DNA from: Zanthoxylum bungeanum
Lineage: Eukaryota; Streptophyta; Magnoliopsida; Sapindales; Rutaceae
DNA length: 64,000 bases
Direction: 5' to 3'
Assembly (NCBI GenBank): GCA_019454045.1
Contig: SKCR01006519.1
Span: forward strand, 310,001 to 374,000
Each line of letters starts with the position of its first letter. Within the stretch, counting starts at the first letter, position 1. Shown one piece after another: positions 1 to 13,137 of the stretch. A model generated the notes under the pieces. That model made no database searches and was not told the DNA's origin. It was given only the letters and a program-made list of their open reading frames with translations. Made by a program: the position numbers and the translations under genes.

Positions 1-3000
1 TATATCTTATATAAAACTTTATATCAAATATAACAGAGACTACTCCCACTGATTTCACGGAGTAAAGAAGACTTAGGTAAATCTTTTACCTCACAAACAT
101 CTCATTATTACTATAATAATGACAATGTCGTTAGGATATATAACACTAGAAAGTAATTTGTACGCTCCCACTAACCCTTTTTATCACATATGTATTCTAT
201 ATACTTTGACAAGATCAGACAATCTGACGATATCAAAAATAGAGAACACATATTTCTGGAAGACTTATCCGAGTCTACAATAGGCTCTATAAGCTAGCAC
301 ACTAAACTGCGATCTCAGCAGAACACAAACTCTAGGGCCATTTCAGAATGAACTCTTCAAATAAGGAAATCACAACTGATCTCTTATCTGAATAAGTCAT
401 CCAAAAACGCCACTTTGCATTCTTTAGCTAAAATATACAGTTTATTATCAACATTAACCAATATATCTTTAATTGTTCATTAGTGTGACTAGAGATAAGT
501 TTTCTCAGAATCTACAATAGATTGCTGAGTATAACTTTTCTCACTGTCATACTGTAAAGGTCAAACCTTTAATAAGCTCACAATGCTTTCGCTGCGCAAA
601 CAATTAGCACATATCATGAACTAATTCATAATGAAAGCTTAATCAAGTTCAAAACTTGATCGTAGTAAGCTATGAACAATCTTAGATCTATGGTTCAATG
701 GTGAACTTCCAGAATCGATATCAAATATCGCTTCCATTATAAGTTATAGGATATTTTTCTTCAATAAGAAAACAACAGAACCATTAAGTATCAAATACTC
801 GTAAATGATTCTGATATCCTATTAGACTTATATAGAAGATGTATAAGGGTTGTTTCATCTTATTAATTACGTAGTTCCATTTATAATTTATCATTCTCAC
901 ATTTGACTTCAATAAGTCAAGTCTTTTCTACAATATTTAACATCAGATGTTACACACCAAGTAATAAAACAATTTTATTACTTAGGATCGTAGGAAAGAT
1001 ATTCTATTAAATAGAATACAATATTCTATTAAACAGAATAAACGATAAACTTTTACTTATACCTCTGAGGTGTAAGTAATTTCCATTATATAACTATTAT
1101 ATAAAAGAAAGATTCAAATCTCAAACTTTTCAAGATTCGAATTTTCTACCTACATATCATATATGTAACTGTAGAAATAATGGAACATTAATTAAAGAGA
1201 TGAATTAGTGTTACTGGAGCATATCCCCAAGAGTATTGAAACTAATTCGGTAACATTCAATATCAGACGAATCAAATCATATAAGATTCGATTGCTCCCA
1301 CTACTCAATTCCATCAAGATGGAATCGTGGAAGAATAATATTGAATATGAATCATATTCACTAAATAACCTTAGAACTAATTGCTTTAAATTCATACGTT
1401 TGATCGTATCAAAGATCTTTGAACAGTTCAAAGACATGTAATGAATTTTAAGGATCAAGTTTTCAAATACTTTAGATTGAATATATTTGAACAAGTCAAA
1501 AATGTTCAATCTACGTTTCATCAGAACAGATTGAAAGTTCTTGATACTTTCAAGACTTTCAATATGTGTTCCTTCAGAAACACGTAACTAAGTTATGACA
1601 ATTCATCAACTAAGTTACGAAATAAAGAAAACTACCTTAAGCAATTATTATTTATAAAACTACATACATCCAATGTATCAGTTAAATAAATTTGGTGGTC
1701 CAATGACAATCATTGGTTAAACGAGATCTTAATCACTTTCCTGAATACAATATTCATTAAATGGATAAGGATGTGTGGTGTGATCTCGTATCAAACCATC
1801 TTTACCATACGGTAAGCATCAATGCTTAAGTGATTAAACTCATAAAGCACCGTTCTAAATTATTTACTTTACCGAATAATTTTTCTTAATGTTTATCTCT
1901 ACGTCAATGACACTACTAGTTATTAAAAATATGTAACAATTGTTTATAAAGAACAAGTGACTATCCAATAGTCGCAAGTTCCGATATCAAATATCAAAAC
2001 AATCGTTAACCAATATTTCAAATAACTAGACGGGAGATCTGGTATCCAATACCTATAGTTGTAGTATTGTGAAAATCGATATTTTCTATACACAACTATA
2101 CGCATCTCCTTTCTTTAGCTTTACTATTTGCATTCAACTATTCACAACAATTGTAAATAATTGATTAGCAAATTGTGTCGGACACATTACCTCTAAAGGT
2201 AATTAAAGCTTAGAAACGTCATTACTAGATAAACAAATACCTAATGGGGCTTTCTTAATGCCAGTCAAGAATCTCGAGACATGAACTAATTCAAGTCAAT
2301 TCTTACTACATAAGAAACTATTCTCTCTAAAGTATTATATCCTAAAAGGGATATCTATCTAGATTATCTATCATGACTTAGAAACTAAGTCATTAACCAT
2401 CTTGATTTTTGAAGAAAATCGGAACAACAGTTCCCGATGGTTTAGACTAATCTAATAATATCCTAGTCTATAGTATCTAGAACCTATTCTAGAATAACTG
2501 CAACCAAGAGTCTAGTCAGATAACATATCAAAATATGTGTGCAGTAAATAAAAGTTTAATTCTATAAACAATAGAATAAGGAAACAAACAAGCGGCAATT
2601 CCAAAATAACAATACACACTGCCTAAGTTATGGAATATTTTAAACTTAGCAGTGCCTCCCACTATTTTTACGTAATGCCGTAATCCCCAACGGAAAGACG
2701 AGAATTCAATAATTAAATCGAATTCCATAATGGGAAGAGGACCCCATGAATATATTTCGACTCACAGCAGAGGCACGGTCTCGCCTACGTATATTCACAG
2801 GTAGACAACTAATTGTCAATCACTCACTAGTGACTCCAGGTTCCGGTCCTGGCCGTTTCTCGTTGTCGCTGCGAAGGCAGGCCCACAAGGAGACGTACCA
2901 AGGTTAAACTTGTCAATGATAAACTCAAGTTACTTGCGTAACCCTGACAGCTAGGGCACGTTCAGGATTCCGCTTTCGCTTGAATTTATCTAGTATCTAA

Positions 3001-3294
3001 TATACATTCGGCATAAATAAATTTCTATCAGCTACACCCTCACAGCAGAGGCACGGTCTCGGATGTAGTCAACGAAAAGATATTTATAAACCGTATTGAC
3101 AAGACGGACCAAGAAACAAGTATTCCAAATACTAGTTACTTTAAAACCTTATTAAGCGGGGATATTCCATTAAGTGTCATACACCCTAAATCTAATCAAA
3201 TTAGATTATAACATGCATGTATAAAGTCAAGAAAACATGATTAAACATTGAATAAAACAAGCTAATCATTTTATGGAGGCCTAGAATCAGACTC
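1..3294 (-). mobile_element. Non-coding interior of an LTR retrotransposon, hairpin-dense
   Basis: This stretch lies on the interior side of a primer-binding site (3295-3306) and a 2.6 kb LTR (3310-5898), so it is internal DNA of a minus-strand LTR element running off the left edge. No convincing gag or pol reading frame exists; the only open frames are under 110 codons and resemble nothing I know. The striking content is short perfect inverted repeats with tiny loops, for example 19-33, 556-570, 642-660, 959-983, 1010-1030, 1700-1716, 2373-2393 and 3190-3206. A phrase containing CAGCAGAGGCACGGTCTCG occurs twice (about 2765 and 3043). A non-coding interior with large LTRs fits a LARD-type (large retrotransposon derivative) element, but the left part is not visible and could hold coding domains. 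Confidence 0.6.
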
Positions 3295-3306
3295 GCTCTG
3301 ATACCA
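3295..3306 (-). other. Primer-binding site (initiator-Met tRNA type)
   Basis: The minus strand reads TGGTATCAGAGC, the standard plant primer-binding site complementary to the 3' end of initiator methionine tRNA. It sits three bases inside the LTR edge. It fixes the element orientation as minus strand, with the 5' LTR to the right and the interior to the left. Confidence 0.85.
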
Positions 3307-3309
3307 TTT

Positions 3310-5898
3310 TGTAGGGGTTTTTAGGGGCAGAATCCGGTAACGCAGCGGAACACGGGAAAATCAAATTTTCCGATTTCAAAAATTTTTCTCGGATTAATTA
3401 AATAAACATATTTATTTATTATCCAATAATCAAATTATGAAATAAAATTCAAATAAATCATATTAAGTGAATTTACCGAATTGCCCTTACACTTGGTATT
3501 TAGTCCATTTTAGTCCGAAATTGATCTAATCAATTTTGAATGATTCTAAATCATTTCTAAGATGAACTTAGCATGTTCAAAACATCAAAACACCAAAAGC
3601 ACCAAAAATCCCAAATTTCTAATCCTTGGCCGAATGCACCTCCAAGGTGCCATTTTGTGCACTTTGTCATTTCATGCATCAAAACACATCAAGATGTAAT
3701 CCAATGAACATGAAACTTTATATGCATCATATACACATCCAAATACACAACATATATGAAAATCCCCAAATTTGGAATTGGTCATGAACCCTAATTTTTC
3801 AATTTCATCAAATTGGACAAATTAGACCAAATTGGTTAAATCCAATACTTCAATCATCTTTCTTCCATCCAATCAAAGTCTCAACACAATGAAACAACTC
3901 AAGATCAAATCTAGGTCATCTAAGAGTGGGTCAACAACTCTAGATTAGCAACATGGTTTCCAAAACCTTAAAAGAACACTTATAACTACATAGTCACAAG
4001 CTTTCTCCATTATACATGCTCTACACTTTCACCAAACTTCCATCATCAAAAACACAAAGAATAAAGAATAGAAAAACTCAAGAACATCACAAGATGTTGC
4101 CCACAACAAGAGGAACAAATTACTTCTAATGGAAGTTGGAAATACTTACTAAATCCAAGCTTTTCTTGATTTTTCTTTCTTTTCTCTCTAGCATTCTTTG
4201 CCTCCTTTAATGGAGTTTTTGGTTAAAGTGAATTAGGTTAAAAGCAAATGAAATGAAAAACAATATATACAATTGGAAAAAGCCCTTGGCCGAAATTGGT
4301 AAGGCAAATACAAGAATATTAATTTCATCTTCATTTGTCTTTCATTTGTTCAACTTGGTTAAATATCTAAAACAACTTTAAAGATATTTAATTTAGTCAA
4401 CAATGCAACTTAGAAAAATATAACTCTTATATTAAAGTGTCATGGCCGAAATGATAAAGAATAAAGGAAAAAATATTTTTCATTTTTCAAACAATTTTGA
4501 ACAAATATCTTAAGAAGTCAAAATCAATTTGACAACCTTTTCCTTTAATGTAAAGTCAAACTTTACACTTATAATCATTTCCTAACTTTATCATTTGGTG
4601 ATATATTTATATTTTAATTATATTAAATTTAACAATTAATAATAATTAAATACAAATATATCAAATATTATATTATTTACTTTAAATATCAAATACATAT
4701 ATTGATGATATATGTCAAATACCTTTATTTGACTATTATTAATGTGTATTTAATAATATCATATATTAAATACAAATACACATTAATTAGGAAATGACGG
4801 TTCGGCCCGTTCGCATGTATTTTTCGTTTAACGTTTAAACGATTTATAAATAATCATCATTATTCATAAATGTTGCTCTAGTGCTCTACGAGTATGTTTC
4901 ATTATTGAGACTCTCTAGATTCAGGTATATCCGTCACGAAATCCAATTTCATGTGCATAATCTATCCACCCGTAGATTATGACGATCACGGATAAACTAG
5001 CTGAATCATACAGGTCGAGGTCATTGCATACGTATAATCCCTCCGTCACAGGTATCCAGATAATCCCAGAGATATAGATGTAAACGTCAAATCTCTATAG
5101 GTATTATCTCGTCGACGTATCTATTAGCAATCTCTAAATAACACTCGGAACTTACTTCCGATGTATACTGTGGCCACAGATTTAACAGACTGCTAAATAT
5201 ATATGGACTACCTATGCTCTGTACACAGAACTGACGGATCCTATCTTGACACACACAGGATATCCTGAGGATCGATCACACCCAACGAACAGGCGGAGGT
5301 CTGATCTAAATAGATCGGTGACGTGACTGCCATCTAAGTGTGGAGGATGTCTCATACATCCACAGTGGTGTCTCAAGTCGAAGGACCACTATGCTACTCA
5401 ACCCGAGAAGATTCTTATTGACGTTGGTGTACCATCCATTAAGAATCTTCGGTGAGCCGTTCAGTGTTTATCCACTATAAACACCTACACGTCTATACGA
5501 GTCTCCATAGACTCATGGTTCATTGGGATAAACCATCGGACCAAGTCTCGATATACGACATGTACTGGTCTCAACGGATTTGACTAACCGACCCGTGTTA
5601 GCAAATCTTGACCAGGAACTATGTTTGATAATATTCATATAGCAGTGACACTTCCCAATGTCAATTACAAACTAACTTTGTAACTGTGTACTGCATTATA
5701 TATTATCGGGCCTTTGTCTAATATATACATATCACTAAACCACATTTAGTTTCAATCTAATCGTAATCAGATCGAATACATATATAAGAACAAGAGGTGC
5801 AACCATAAATAAGTAATATTATGGAATAAGGGGATGTTCGTATTCATGAATCAGACATAAATACGGTCCGATTGGCGCTCTGAGCACCAACCCCAACA
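3310..5898 (-). mobile_element. 5' LTR (2.6 kb) of a minus-strand retrotransposon
   Basis: The segment starts TGTAGGGGTT and ends AACCCCAACA, a TG...CA pair with 9 of 10 terminal bases in inverted agreement. The primer-binding site flanks the start. The sequence is AT-rich with no open frame of note. It contains many short hairpins: 5303-5316, 5345-5361, 5407-5450 (11-bp arms), 5464-5484 and 5499-5514. The five bases outside the right edge (5899-5903, TGGTC) are the expected half of the target duplication; the other half would be left of the window. Family assignment (copia or LARD) is not possible from the LTR alone. Confidence 0.8.
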
Positions 5899-8800
5899 TG
5901 GTCGTCATAATTTACGGTGGGGTGAATATGCACAAATGTAAGTTGTTTATTTTAGAAAATAAAGGTTATCTTTAATTAGTGAAACTTGGACTAATGAAAA
6001 TAAAACAAGTAAATAATTTATTTTTATCTTCGTGCTCACGGAAACTTGAAGGAATTAGATATAAAATTAACTTTGGTTTTCTTTCATGAAACAACATTAC
6101 ACAAAATATTTACAAATGAATTGAGAGAAAAAGTTGAAGAAAGAAAGGAAACAAAGCTAAATTTGGAATTTTTGTAAGTATTTCTTTAAACACTTCAACT
6201 TAGAAAATATTTCTATTAATCTTAGCTTCAATGTGTTTGCTAAGTTGATGTATCTACTATTAGTTTGTAATTAAATATGTTGAAACTTGTTTGAAGGTGT
6301 TTTGCATGTATGATTAATTATAAGCTATTATGAATAATTAAGCTTATTTAATTAATTGGTGAATAAATTTGTCATCTAGAGTTGTGTAGCCATTCATAAA
6401 TAACCTATAATTGTTAATGATTTGTTTCATGATGGTGAGACTTGATTGGTGTGGTATTGGATTGATTAAAGTGTTGAATTTTATCAATTTGGGGTAAATT
6501 GTGCAATTGGTGTAATTTGTGAAATTAGGGTTCTAAACCCATCCAATTTTGGGGCTTTTCATATATGTGATGTAATTTGATATATATATATAATATTATA
6601 TATATATATATATATAATGGATATAAAATTTGAGATTGATTGGATTTGATCTTGATGTGTTTTGAACCAAAAAGTACCAAATTATAAATCCTGGAAATAT
6701 TGGGTGCTCTCGGCAATTACTGAAAAATTTGGATTTTGTGTTGAAATTTGTATTTTCATGCATTAGACATGTATAAATCATTTTGGGATTGATTTGGAAT
6801 CACTTAAATATGTATTTGACAATTTGAGGACCAAAATGATCAAAATGTAAAGTTTAGGGGTCTCACGATAATTAATGATAAATCTGATTTTTCAGATAAA
6901 AATTCAGTTTTTATTTTTTTGTAATTAGAATAAATTATTTTATTTTAATTACCTAAGAAAAATATTTATCCGAAATTATTTCGAAGTGAAAATACGTGAA
7001 AACGGTGAAAATAGTTTTACCATATACCGGCTGCCCAAACAGTGAACTGGTCACTTTTCGGGAAGTCCATGAACTGTCCAAATATTTTTGGGCTGACCTG
7101 GGCAGCCCCATGAGCATTGGTCTGTCGGTTCGGCCGGAAACGCGTTTTATGCTATTTTGTGGAAACACATTTTCGCAAAGGTTTCGCAACGTTTCTATAT
7201 TATTTTATGTCGTTATATGATATCGAATAAATATGTTTAGGTGAAATATGAATGAATTATTTATATTGGATATCGAATAATTTATTTGTAAGTTTAAAAT
7301 TTTAAACTACGATTTCGCCCGAACCGCGCTTCTTCCGCTGCGCCGCCCTGATAAAACCCCAACAAACCAACCCCAGGCCACGGGTCTGTCCTCGACCCTT
7401 CGATGTACTCGAGTTACCTGTGCTAACCCCATAAGCGGCATCTGTCTTTGAAGATGTAGTTGAAGTCAAAGTAGCGCGTTTGCAATTGCCCTGTGCCATC
7501 TGCAAAATAAGAAAGAAAATTTTTCACCGCAACTACATAGTTTAAAAGAAACAAAATCTTTCACCAGAACAGCAGCATTTGCTGCTGCTGTTCGGGAACA
7601 GAACATCAGCAGCATTGAAATCCTTAAATTTGAAATTAGTTTTTCCTGCTATTATTAAAATCAATTAACCACTTGTATGTGCATGATAGCATATTCTGAA
7701 GTCCACAAACAAGCAAAATGATATTCCATATTCCATGTCATAGACTAAATAGTCCAGAACATGGGTCTCCATATTCCATGTTACTAAAGCTTACCTCTTT
7801 TTGTGCTTCAACTGGAGGGGTGCGGTTTGATAAGAAAATATGAACTTTTACTTTTGTTACTCTCCTTCCCACGAATCATGTTCCTTACTAATTACAATAT
7901 TTGTTCCTCTTTTTAGTTTTCAGAAATTATTGAGTCATTCAAATATGATGAGATGATATTTTTTTCTTCATATGATATAGAACAGAACAGCAGCATTACT
8001 GCTGCTTTTTGGGAACAGAACAGCAGCATCAATGCTGCTACTCTCTGTTCCAGAACAGTAGCAATGTTGCTGCTGTTATTGATAATACATCAAAAAAAAT
8101 ATTCATGTTATTATTATCACATAACAAATCATCAAAAAACATATCAAAAAAAAAAAACATAATCCCTCAGCTAAAGATAGATTCGACCCATCCAGTCATT
8201 TTGTAACCTTTGAAGTTTTGAACTCCAATCACATACAGCTCATGCCATACCATAATTCTAAGCATGAACCATCTCCCATCATCATAAAAAAACATCAAAC
8301 CCTCAACACATCACCATGAATTCGTCCATGATGTGATCCAGAATGAGGTCTATTTGTTAGGTCAAGTTAACTTGAAGTTGTGGCTGATTGTATGGCTTGG
8401 TCAGATTGGTTTATTTGGGCCTTTTTGGTGGATTTAGAAGATTCCTTGGGTTCTGGAGTTTGGTCCATGCATGAGACTTTATATGAAGGCTTTATTATAA
8501 ATAAGAAAAGAATGGAATGGGTTTTGGACGTTCATGGGTTGCCTTGATTGATTTCGGGCTTAATTTCTGAACGGTGCATTAGCAATGGCGGGATTTACTC
8601 AGTCTTCTTATTTTGGACGCAACTTTCTCATCTGATGTTTGATTTTAGTGATTCAAGTTGCATTGGAAAGAGGACGCATGGATCTACAACTCTATAGTTT
8701 AAATCAAAGTCCAATTCAAAAGCCTTCTTGGACAAAATACAGAAGCATTTATCCTTATAGCTTTTATGTTTCATATTTTTAAGGTTATGTGATGTTTAAG

Positions 8801-9272
8801 TGCTAGGCTGAGCTTTAATTAAATTAGAAAGACCATGCACGAAATTTTAAAGTATTTTATATGTTATTGGGTTTGTTTTACTAGGGTTTTATTATATTTG
8901 GGTAGAATTATGGTTAGCCACCTACTTAAAGGGGCATTATTCATTGTAATTGATAATTAATTAAGAACATATTTTTTTACAAAACAAAGTGACTTGTGTC
9001 ATCTTGAGGGAGTGGATTCTTCATTGGTTCTAAGGAACAAAAGCTTATCAACGTGTGGCAAGTGTTGTGTCACTGTATCACTGTTCAATATTCTCCAAAG
9101 AAATAAAGAAAGATTCTTAAGGGCAAGGTTCCTTAAGGGTTGGACTTGATATAAAAATCAAGATTCGCAGTTCTTGGGCCTTAGAACACGTGGAGGGGTT
9201 TGCTTGGCTTGTTCCAGGTAGGTTCTTATCAGTCCACCCCTCTAATTTAATCAAAAATTGGCCATTTACCAA
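5899..9272. other. Unassigned repeat-like DNA without recognised genes
   Basis: I find no credible gene here. It holds a TA dinucleotide run (about 6580-6617), two clusters of CAGCAG/CTGCTG palindromes (7567-7593 and 7984-8077) and scattered short open frames with no family resemblance. Around 7000-7300 there is a less AT-rich patch. The style resembles old LTR DNA, but I could not place boundaries. Confidence 0.4.
7567..8077. repeat. CAGCAG/CTGCTG hairpin clusters
   Basis: 7567-7577 (GAACAGCAGCA) pairs perfectly with 7583-7593. About 400 bp on, 7984-8077 carries three more inverted pairs built from the same words: one near 7989-8005, one at 8022-8029 with 8032-8039 across a CA loop, and one at 8054-8077 with one mismatch. 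The phrase GAACAG recurs at least five times. This is a dispersed palindromic repeat, not a simple trinucleotide expansion. Confidence 0.6.
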
Positions 9273-9439
9273 CACTAGAAGCTTACAAAAAATTCAAAAA
9301 TAGTGATAGCTTACCAAAATCCGAGAGAGAATTGAAAAACACTTACCAGAATCTGAGAGAGAATGGAGAACCGAGAGAGAAAAAAGCAGAAGAAGAGAGT
9401 GAGGGAGAAGGGAAAACGATTTTAGAGATTTTAATAACC

Positions 9440-9619
9440 CTTTGGCGTCGAAATTTTTGAGTTTTAACGTCAAAAATTTTGATGCTAAAACGTTGACGGT
9501 TCATGAAATTTAGGGAAATTTTTCAGGAAAATTGAATTTTTTTAACTTTAGAGTCGAAAACATAATCGACGCTAAAGGTTGATATTTAGCGTCGATTATT
9601 GGTTCGACGCTAAATATCA

Positions 9620-9625
<6 letters not shown>
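9440..9625. repeat. Left subterminal repeats of the CACTA element
   Basis: Several direct and inverted copies of a GCGTCGA core lie here. 9586-9616 holds TTTAGCGTCGA facing TCGACGCTAAA. The right-hand array about 12700-13137 uses the same core, which ties the two flanks to one element. Confidence 0.7.

Positions 9626-9659
<34 letters not shown>
9624..9659. repeat. TAA microsatellite
   Basis: An uninterrupted run of about a dozen TAA units lies immediately inside the left subterminal repeats of the CACTA element. Confidence 0.9.
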
Positions 9660-9660
<1 letters not shown>

Positions 9661-9900
9661 CCATCATCGTCAGCATGAAATTTAATATCTCCAAATAATA
9701 ATAATTAATCATCCATTAATCAACTAACAACACATAATACATATACATATACTAACTAGATTAGTCACTATTATATTCGGCATTGGAGGATTCCTGCAAG
9801 GACTCGAACTCATAATCATCTCCGAACTCTTCTTCATTTACTACTTCAACGCTAACTTGAGAATGGGGAATTATCTCAATATTTTTTATATTTTCTCGAG

Positions 9901-12172
9901 TTAACGTGATATTTTCAGTAACTTGTATATTTGGTAAATGAAATATCTGTTTAGGAACTTCAAAATCGTCAGAGACTTGTGCTTCATCCGAAATTGTGAC
10001 ACTATTTTTCTTTTGTGTGTCCCAAATATCCTACGTTGTAACTTTTCTACCACCATCCATCTATTTCCTAGCTTTGGATCAGACATATACATCACATACC
10101 ATGTTTGGGTACAAAAAATAGTTGGATCATTCTTGTACCAATAACGTTAAACATTAATTGACGTTAGATGATTATTAAATTGAATTCTCTTCTTTCTGGC
10201 ATTTATGTCAAATCACTTGCATTCGAATAGCACTGTACGTCATCGGGGTCTGTATATCAACTCAATGACTGATTGCAACACTCCATAGAAGTCAACAATA
10301 TCATAACCATGTTCTCCTGGTACTATAATTCCATAATTCTGAGTGACATGTAAAATATCTCGCTGCTTAGTATGAAATCGAATTCTGGTCACAATGCATC
10401 CACTGTATTCGTAACTATGCTTTTGAGGCCCATATGCCAATGCAATTAACAAAGATGACGGGTCCAGTTGACCATTTTGCACTTGGTTGTTTATCTAACA
10501 CATGATAATATTTGCGTGTTAATATAGCAAACATGAAATACTTACTGTTAGGATAAGAATAAAAAGTCAATGTTAGGGCTTACAGTTGCCTCAAACCATT
10601 TAAAGAATTCTTTTTTGTGTCTTCCATCAACGTTGTGGTCCCTACCACATTGTAGCTTCGTAATATATTGCCTACAAAAAATAAGTTACATTAATGTAAG
10701 ACTATAAAAATACACTTATGCAACTACAAGACTTAAGTTAAGTACGGTTGCACTTCGTCATAATTACTCTATATAAACCAATGAGCACGTTGAGCTTCCT
10801 CAATTGTTAGCAATTTGACACCAAATAATCCAAACGATCTGCAAATTTGAAGGAACACTATGATATCTTATTGATTACTTTCATCTCCATCATAGTTTCT
10901 TGTCCGATGATTAAAAGGAGTTTCAATATTCTGCATGTACATTGAACAAAATGGTATTGCCTCACTGATTAGGACCGCATCTACTATTGACCCTTCAGGC
11001 CTCGCTTTGTTTCTCACATATTGTTTGTAATGTCCCAAAGCCCTGCAGTTATTACATAATTTTTTCATGATTAATAATTTTAAAGCAAAATCAAAATTAA
11101 AAATTTAATATTACCTCTCAATGGGGTACATCCATTTGTAATGGACATGACTTCCCTTCCTGGCTTCAGATAGCAAATGCACGGCCATATATACCATCAT
11201 ATCAAAAAAAACGGGTGGCAATATTCGCTCCAGCTTGCATATGATGATCATGATTCCTCACTCAAGTTCGTCAATAACAGATGTGGTTAATGTCCTTTGA
11301 CACAATTGTTTAAAGAAGCCACATAGGTCAAGTATGACGTCGCATACAGTTGACGACATATAAGGATGAATGCCAACAGGAAGGAGAATCTCAATAAGAA
11401 CATGACATTCATGACTCTTTAACCCAATTATCGTATCATATTTGACCCAACGTCCAATATTTGATGCATAATCATCAGGAAATTTCACCATTAGCAAAGT
11501 ATGTCAAATCCAGACAATGGACTGGGCATACTCTGAGGTTCTGATTGACCATTGAATAATTTACTTCTCCGCCAATGATGACTTAACACAATCATACTTA
11601 TAAGTATCAATGGATTCATACCATATTCCTAGATCACGCAATATTTTCTTTATCTTGTAATACAACTTAGGCAATTCCCTGCCAACCGGTAACATTTGCC
11701 CAAGTAAGTCTAGCATCATATCAATACTTTTGTTAGTTATTATGTTCATCACTTTAATGTGCAATAATTTCACAACGAAATTCAAGATCGACATTACAGT
11801 ACCTTCAAATGGTATTTTTTGTGCCTCATCAAGTAGTTGACTAAATAAATTTTGAACATTTCCACCTAACACTGGTATGTTACCGCCAACACTATGACCA
11901 ACTTATGGACCTTATAAGTCATGCAAAGCATCAGTTATCTCATCGTTTGCAGGTTGATTTTAACTACTACTCTCTTCACCAGAATCAATAAACCGTGATT
12001 GAGAATTACACTGATCACCATGATAAATCCACGTACGATAAGTTGGTGATATTCCTGTCATGTATAAATGATTCTGAACTTCATCTAACTGTTTCATTTT
12101 CCTATTCAAACAATTTGTACATGGACACCGAACACAACCTTCTACATCAATGTGTTGCTTTGCCAATTCCAT
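9901..12172 (-). pseudogene. CACTA transposase (Tnp2-like), fragmented
   Basis: Reading from the right on the minus strand, the frames follow the order of a plant CACTA transposase. 11960-12172 resembles the transposase-associated domain (CPCTNC, then a histidine-rich WIYHGD). 11561-11872 matches the Tnp2 core region (VKLLHIK, then ILRDLGIWYES). 11258-11497 resembles DUF4218 (KSHECHVLIEILLP). 10868-11068 continues with YVRNKARPEGSI and EAIPFCSMYMQNIETPFN. 10240-10482 and about 9900-10100 resemble DUF4216 (VPGEHGYDIVDFYGVL). Stops and frame changes separate the blocks and the catalytic core between 11500 and 11560 is broken, so no functional transposase is predicted. Introns may account for some gaps, but not all. 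Confidence 0.8.
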
Positions 12173-12699
12173 GAACTCATAAACTCAATTACGGTATTCA
12201 AAGCTCAATCTATCCATTAAGCTCATCCAATTTCTATATATTTCAACCAAATATCTACATATAAAAATATAATTATTATAGACATTATATTAAACTCATC
12301 AACATCACCAATTCATTAATTATTTATTTAAGCATACACATATTTAGTTAGTTAATTAATTAATTAATTATAAAATTAAACATATTTAGTTAATTAACTA
12401 ATCTACATATATGCATCATAAACAACTAACACAATGTATATAATAAAGATAATTATAAAAAAAATTAAAACCTTAATTTTTTAGAAAGATTATACTTAAA
12501 TTAATTAAGTGAGAGTACTGATTCAAATATAAGGAAAAATAAAGAGAGATGAAATAAAAATTACCTTATGAAAAATTAGAGTTTTGTTGAAAATTTGTAG
12601 GAAATTTGTGAGTACGCTTGCAGATGAGAGAATAAAATTACAGAGGAGAGACGGAACAGAGAGGGGAAGAAGTGTTTGTGCTTCTGTATTTTAATATAG

Positions 12700-13137
12700 T
12701 TTTAGCGTCGAATTAAGGTAATGCGACGCTAAAAACTAACCATTTAGCGTCGAAATAATATTTCAACGCTAAAGGTAACTGGATTTTTGATGGTATTCTC
12801 AGAAACCTTTAGCGTCGACATACTATTCGACGCAAAATGTCAAAAATCTATTACGATGCTAAAAGTTGTACCTTTAGTGTCGAATATTAAGTCGACACTA
12901 AAGGTTTCTGAGAATTCCTTCGACAATCCATAACCTTTAGCGTCGAAAATTATGCGATGCTACAAGTACAACTTTTGACGTCGTATTGGTTTTTTTATGC
13001 TAAAAATTTATCATTTTACGTCGAAAACCTATTTCGACGGTAAAAGTTTACTATTTTGCGTCGAATATCGAATCGACGATAGCATCCAAAATAGTTTCGA
13101 CGTTAAAAGATTGGATGCTAAAGGTCAAAATTTTTAT
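12700..13137. repeat. Right subterminal repeats of the CACTA element
   Basis: Repeated TTTAGCGTCGA words face inverted TCGACGCTAAA words at intervals of 10-15 bases (for example 12701-12735 and 12741-12774), making a ladder of potential hairpins. This is typical in position and density of CACTA subterminal transposase-binding sites. Confidence 0.7.

Noticed and set aside
1192..1521. Overlapping frames on both strands as a gene
   Set aside because: They fall in the hairpin-dense interior, where palindromes keep both strands open. No homology.
9273..9277. CACTA word as the left terminus of the CACTA element
   Set aside because: Adjacent bases do not match the right terminus and the 3-bp flanks (CAA and GCC) differ, so the true left end is not established.
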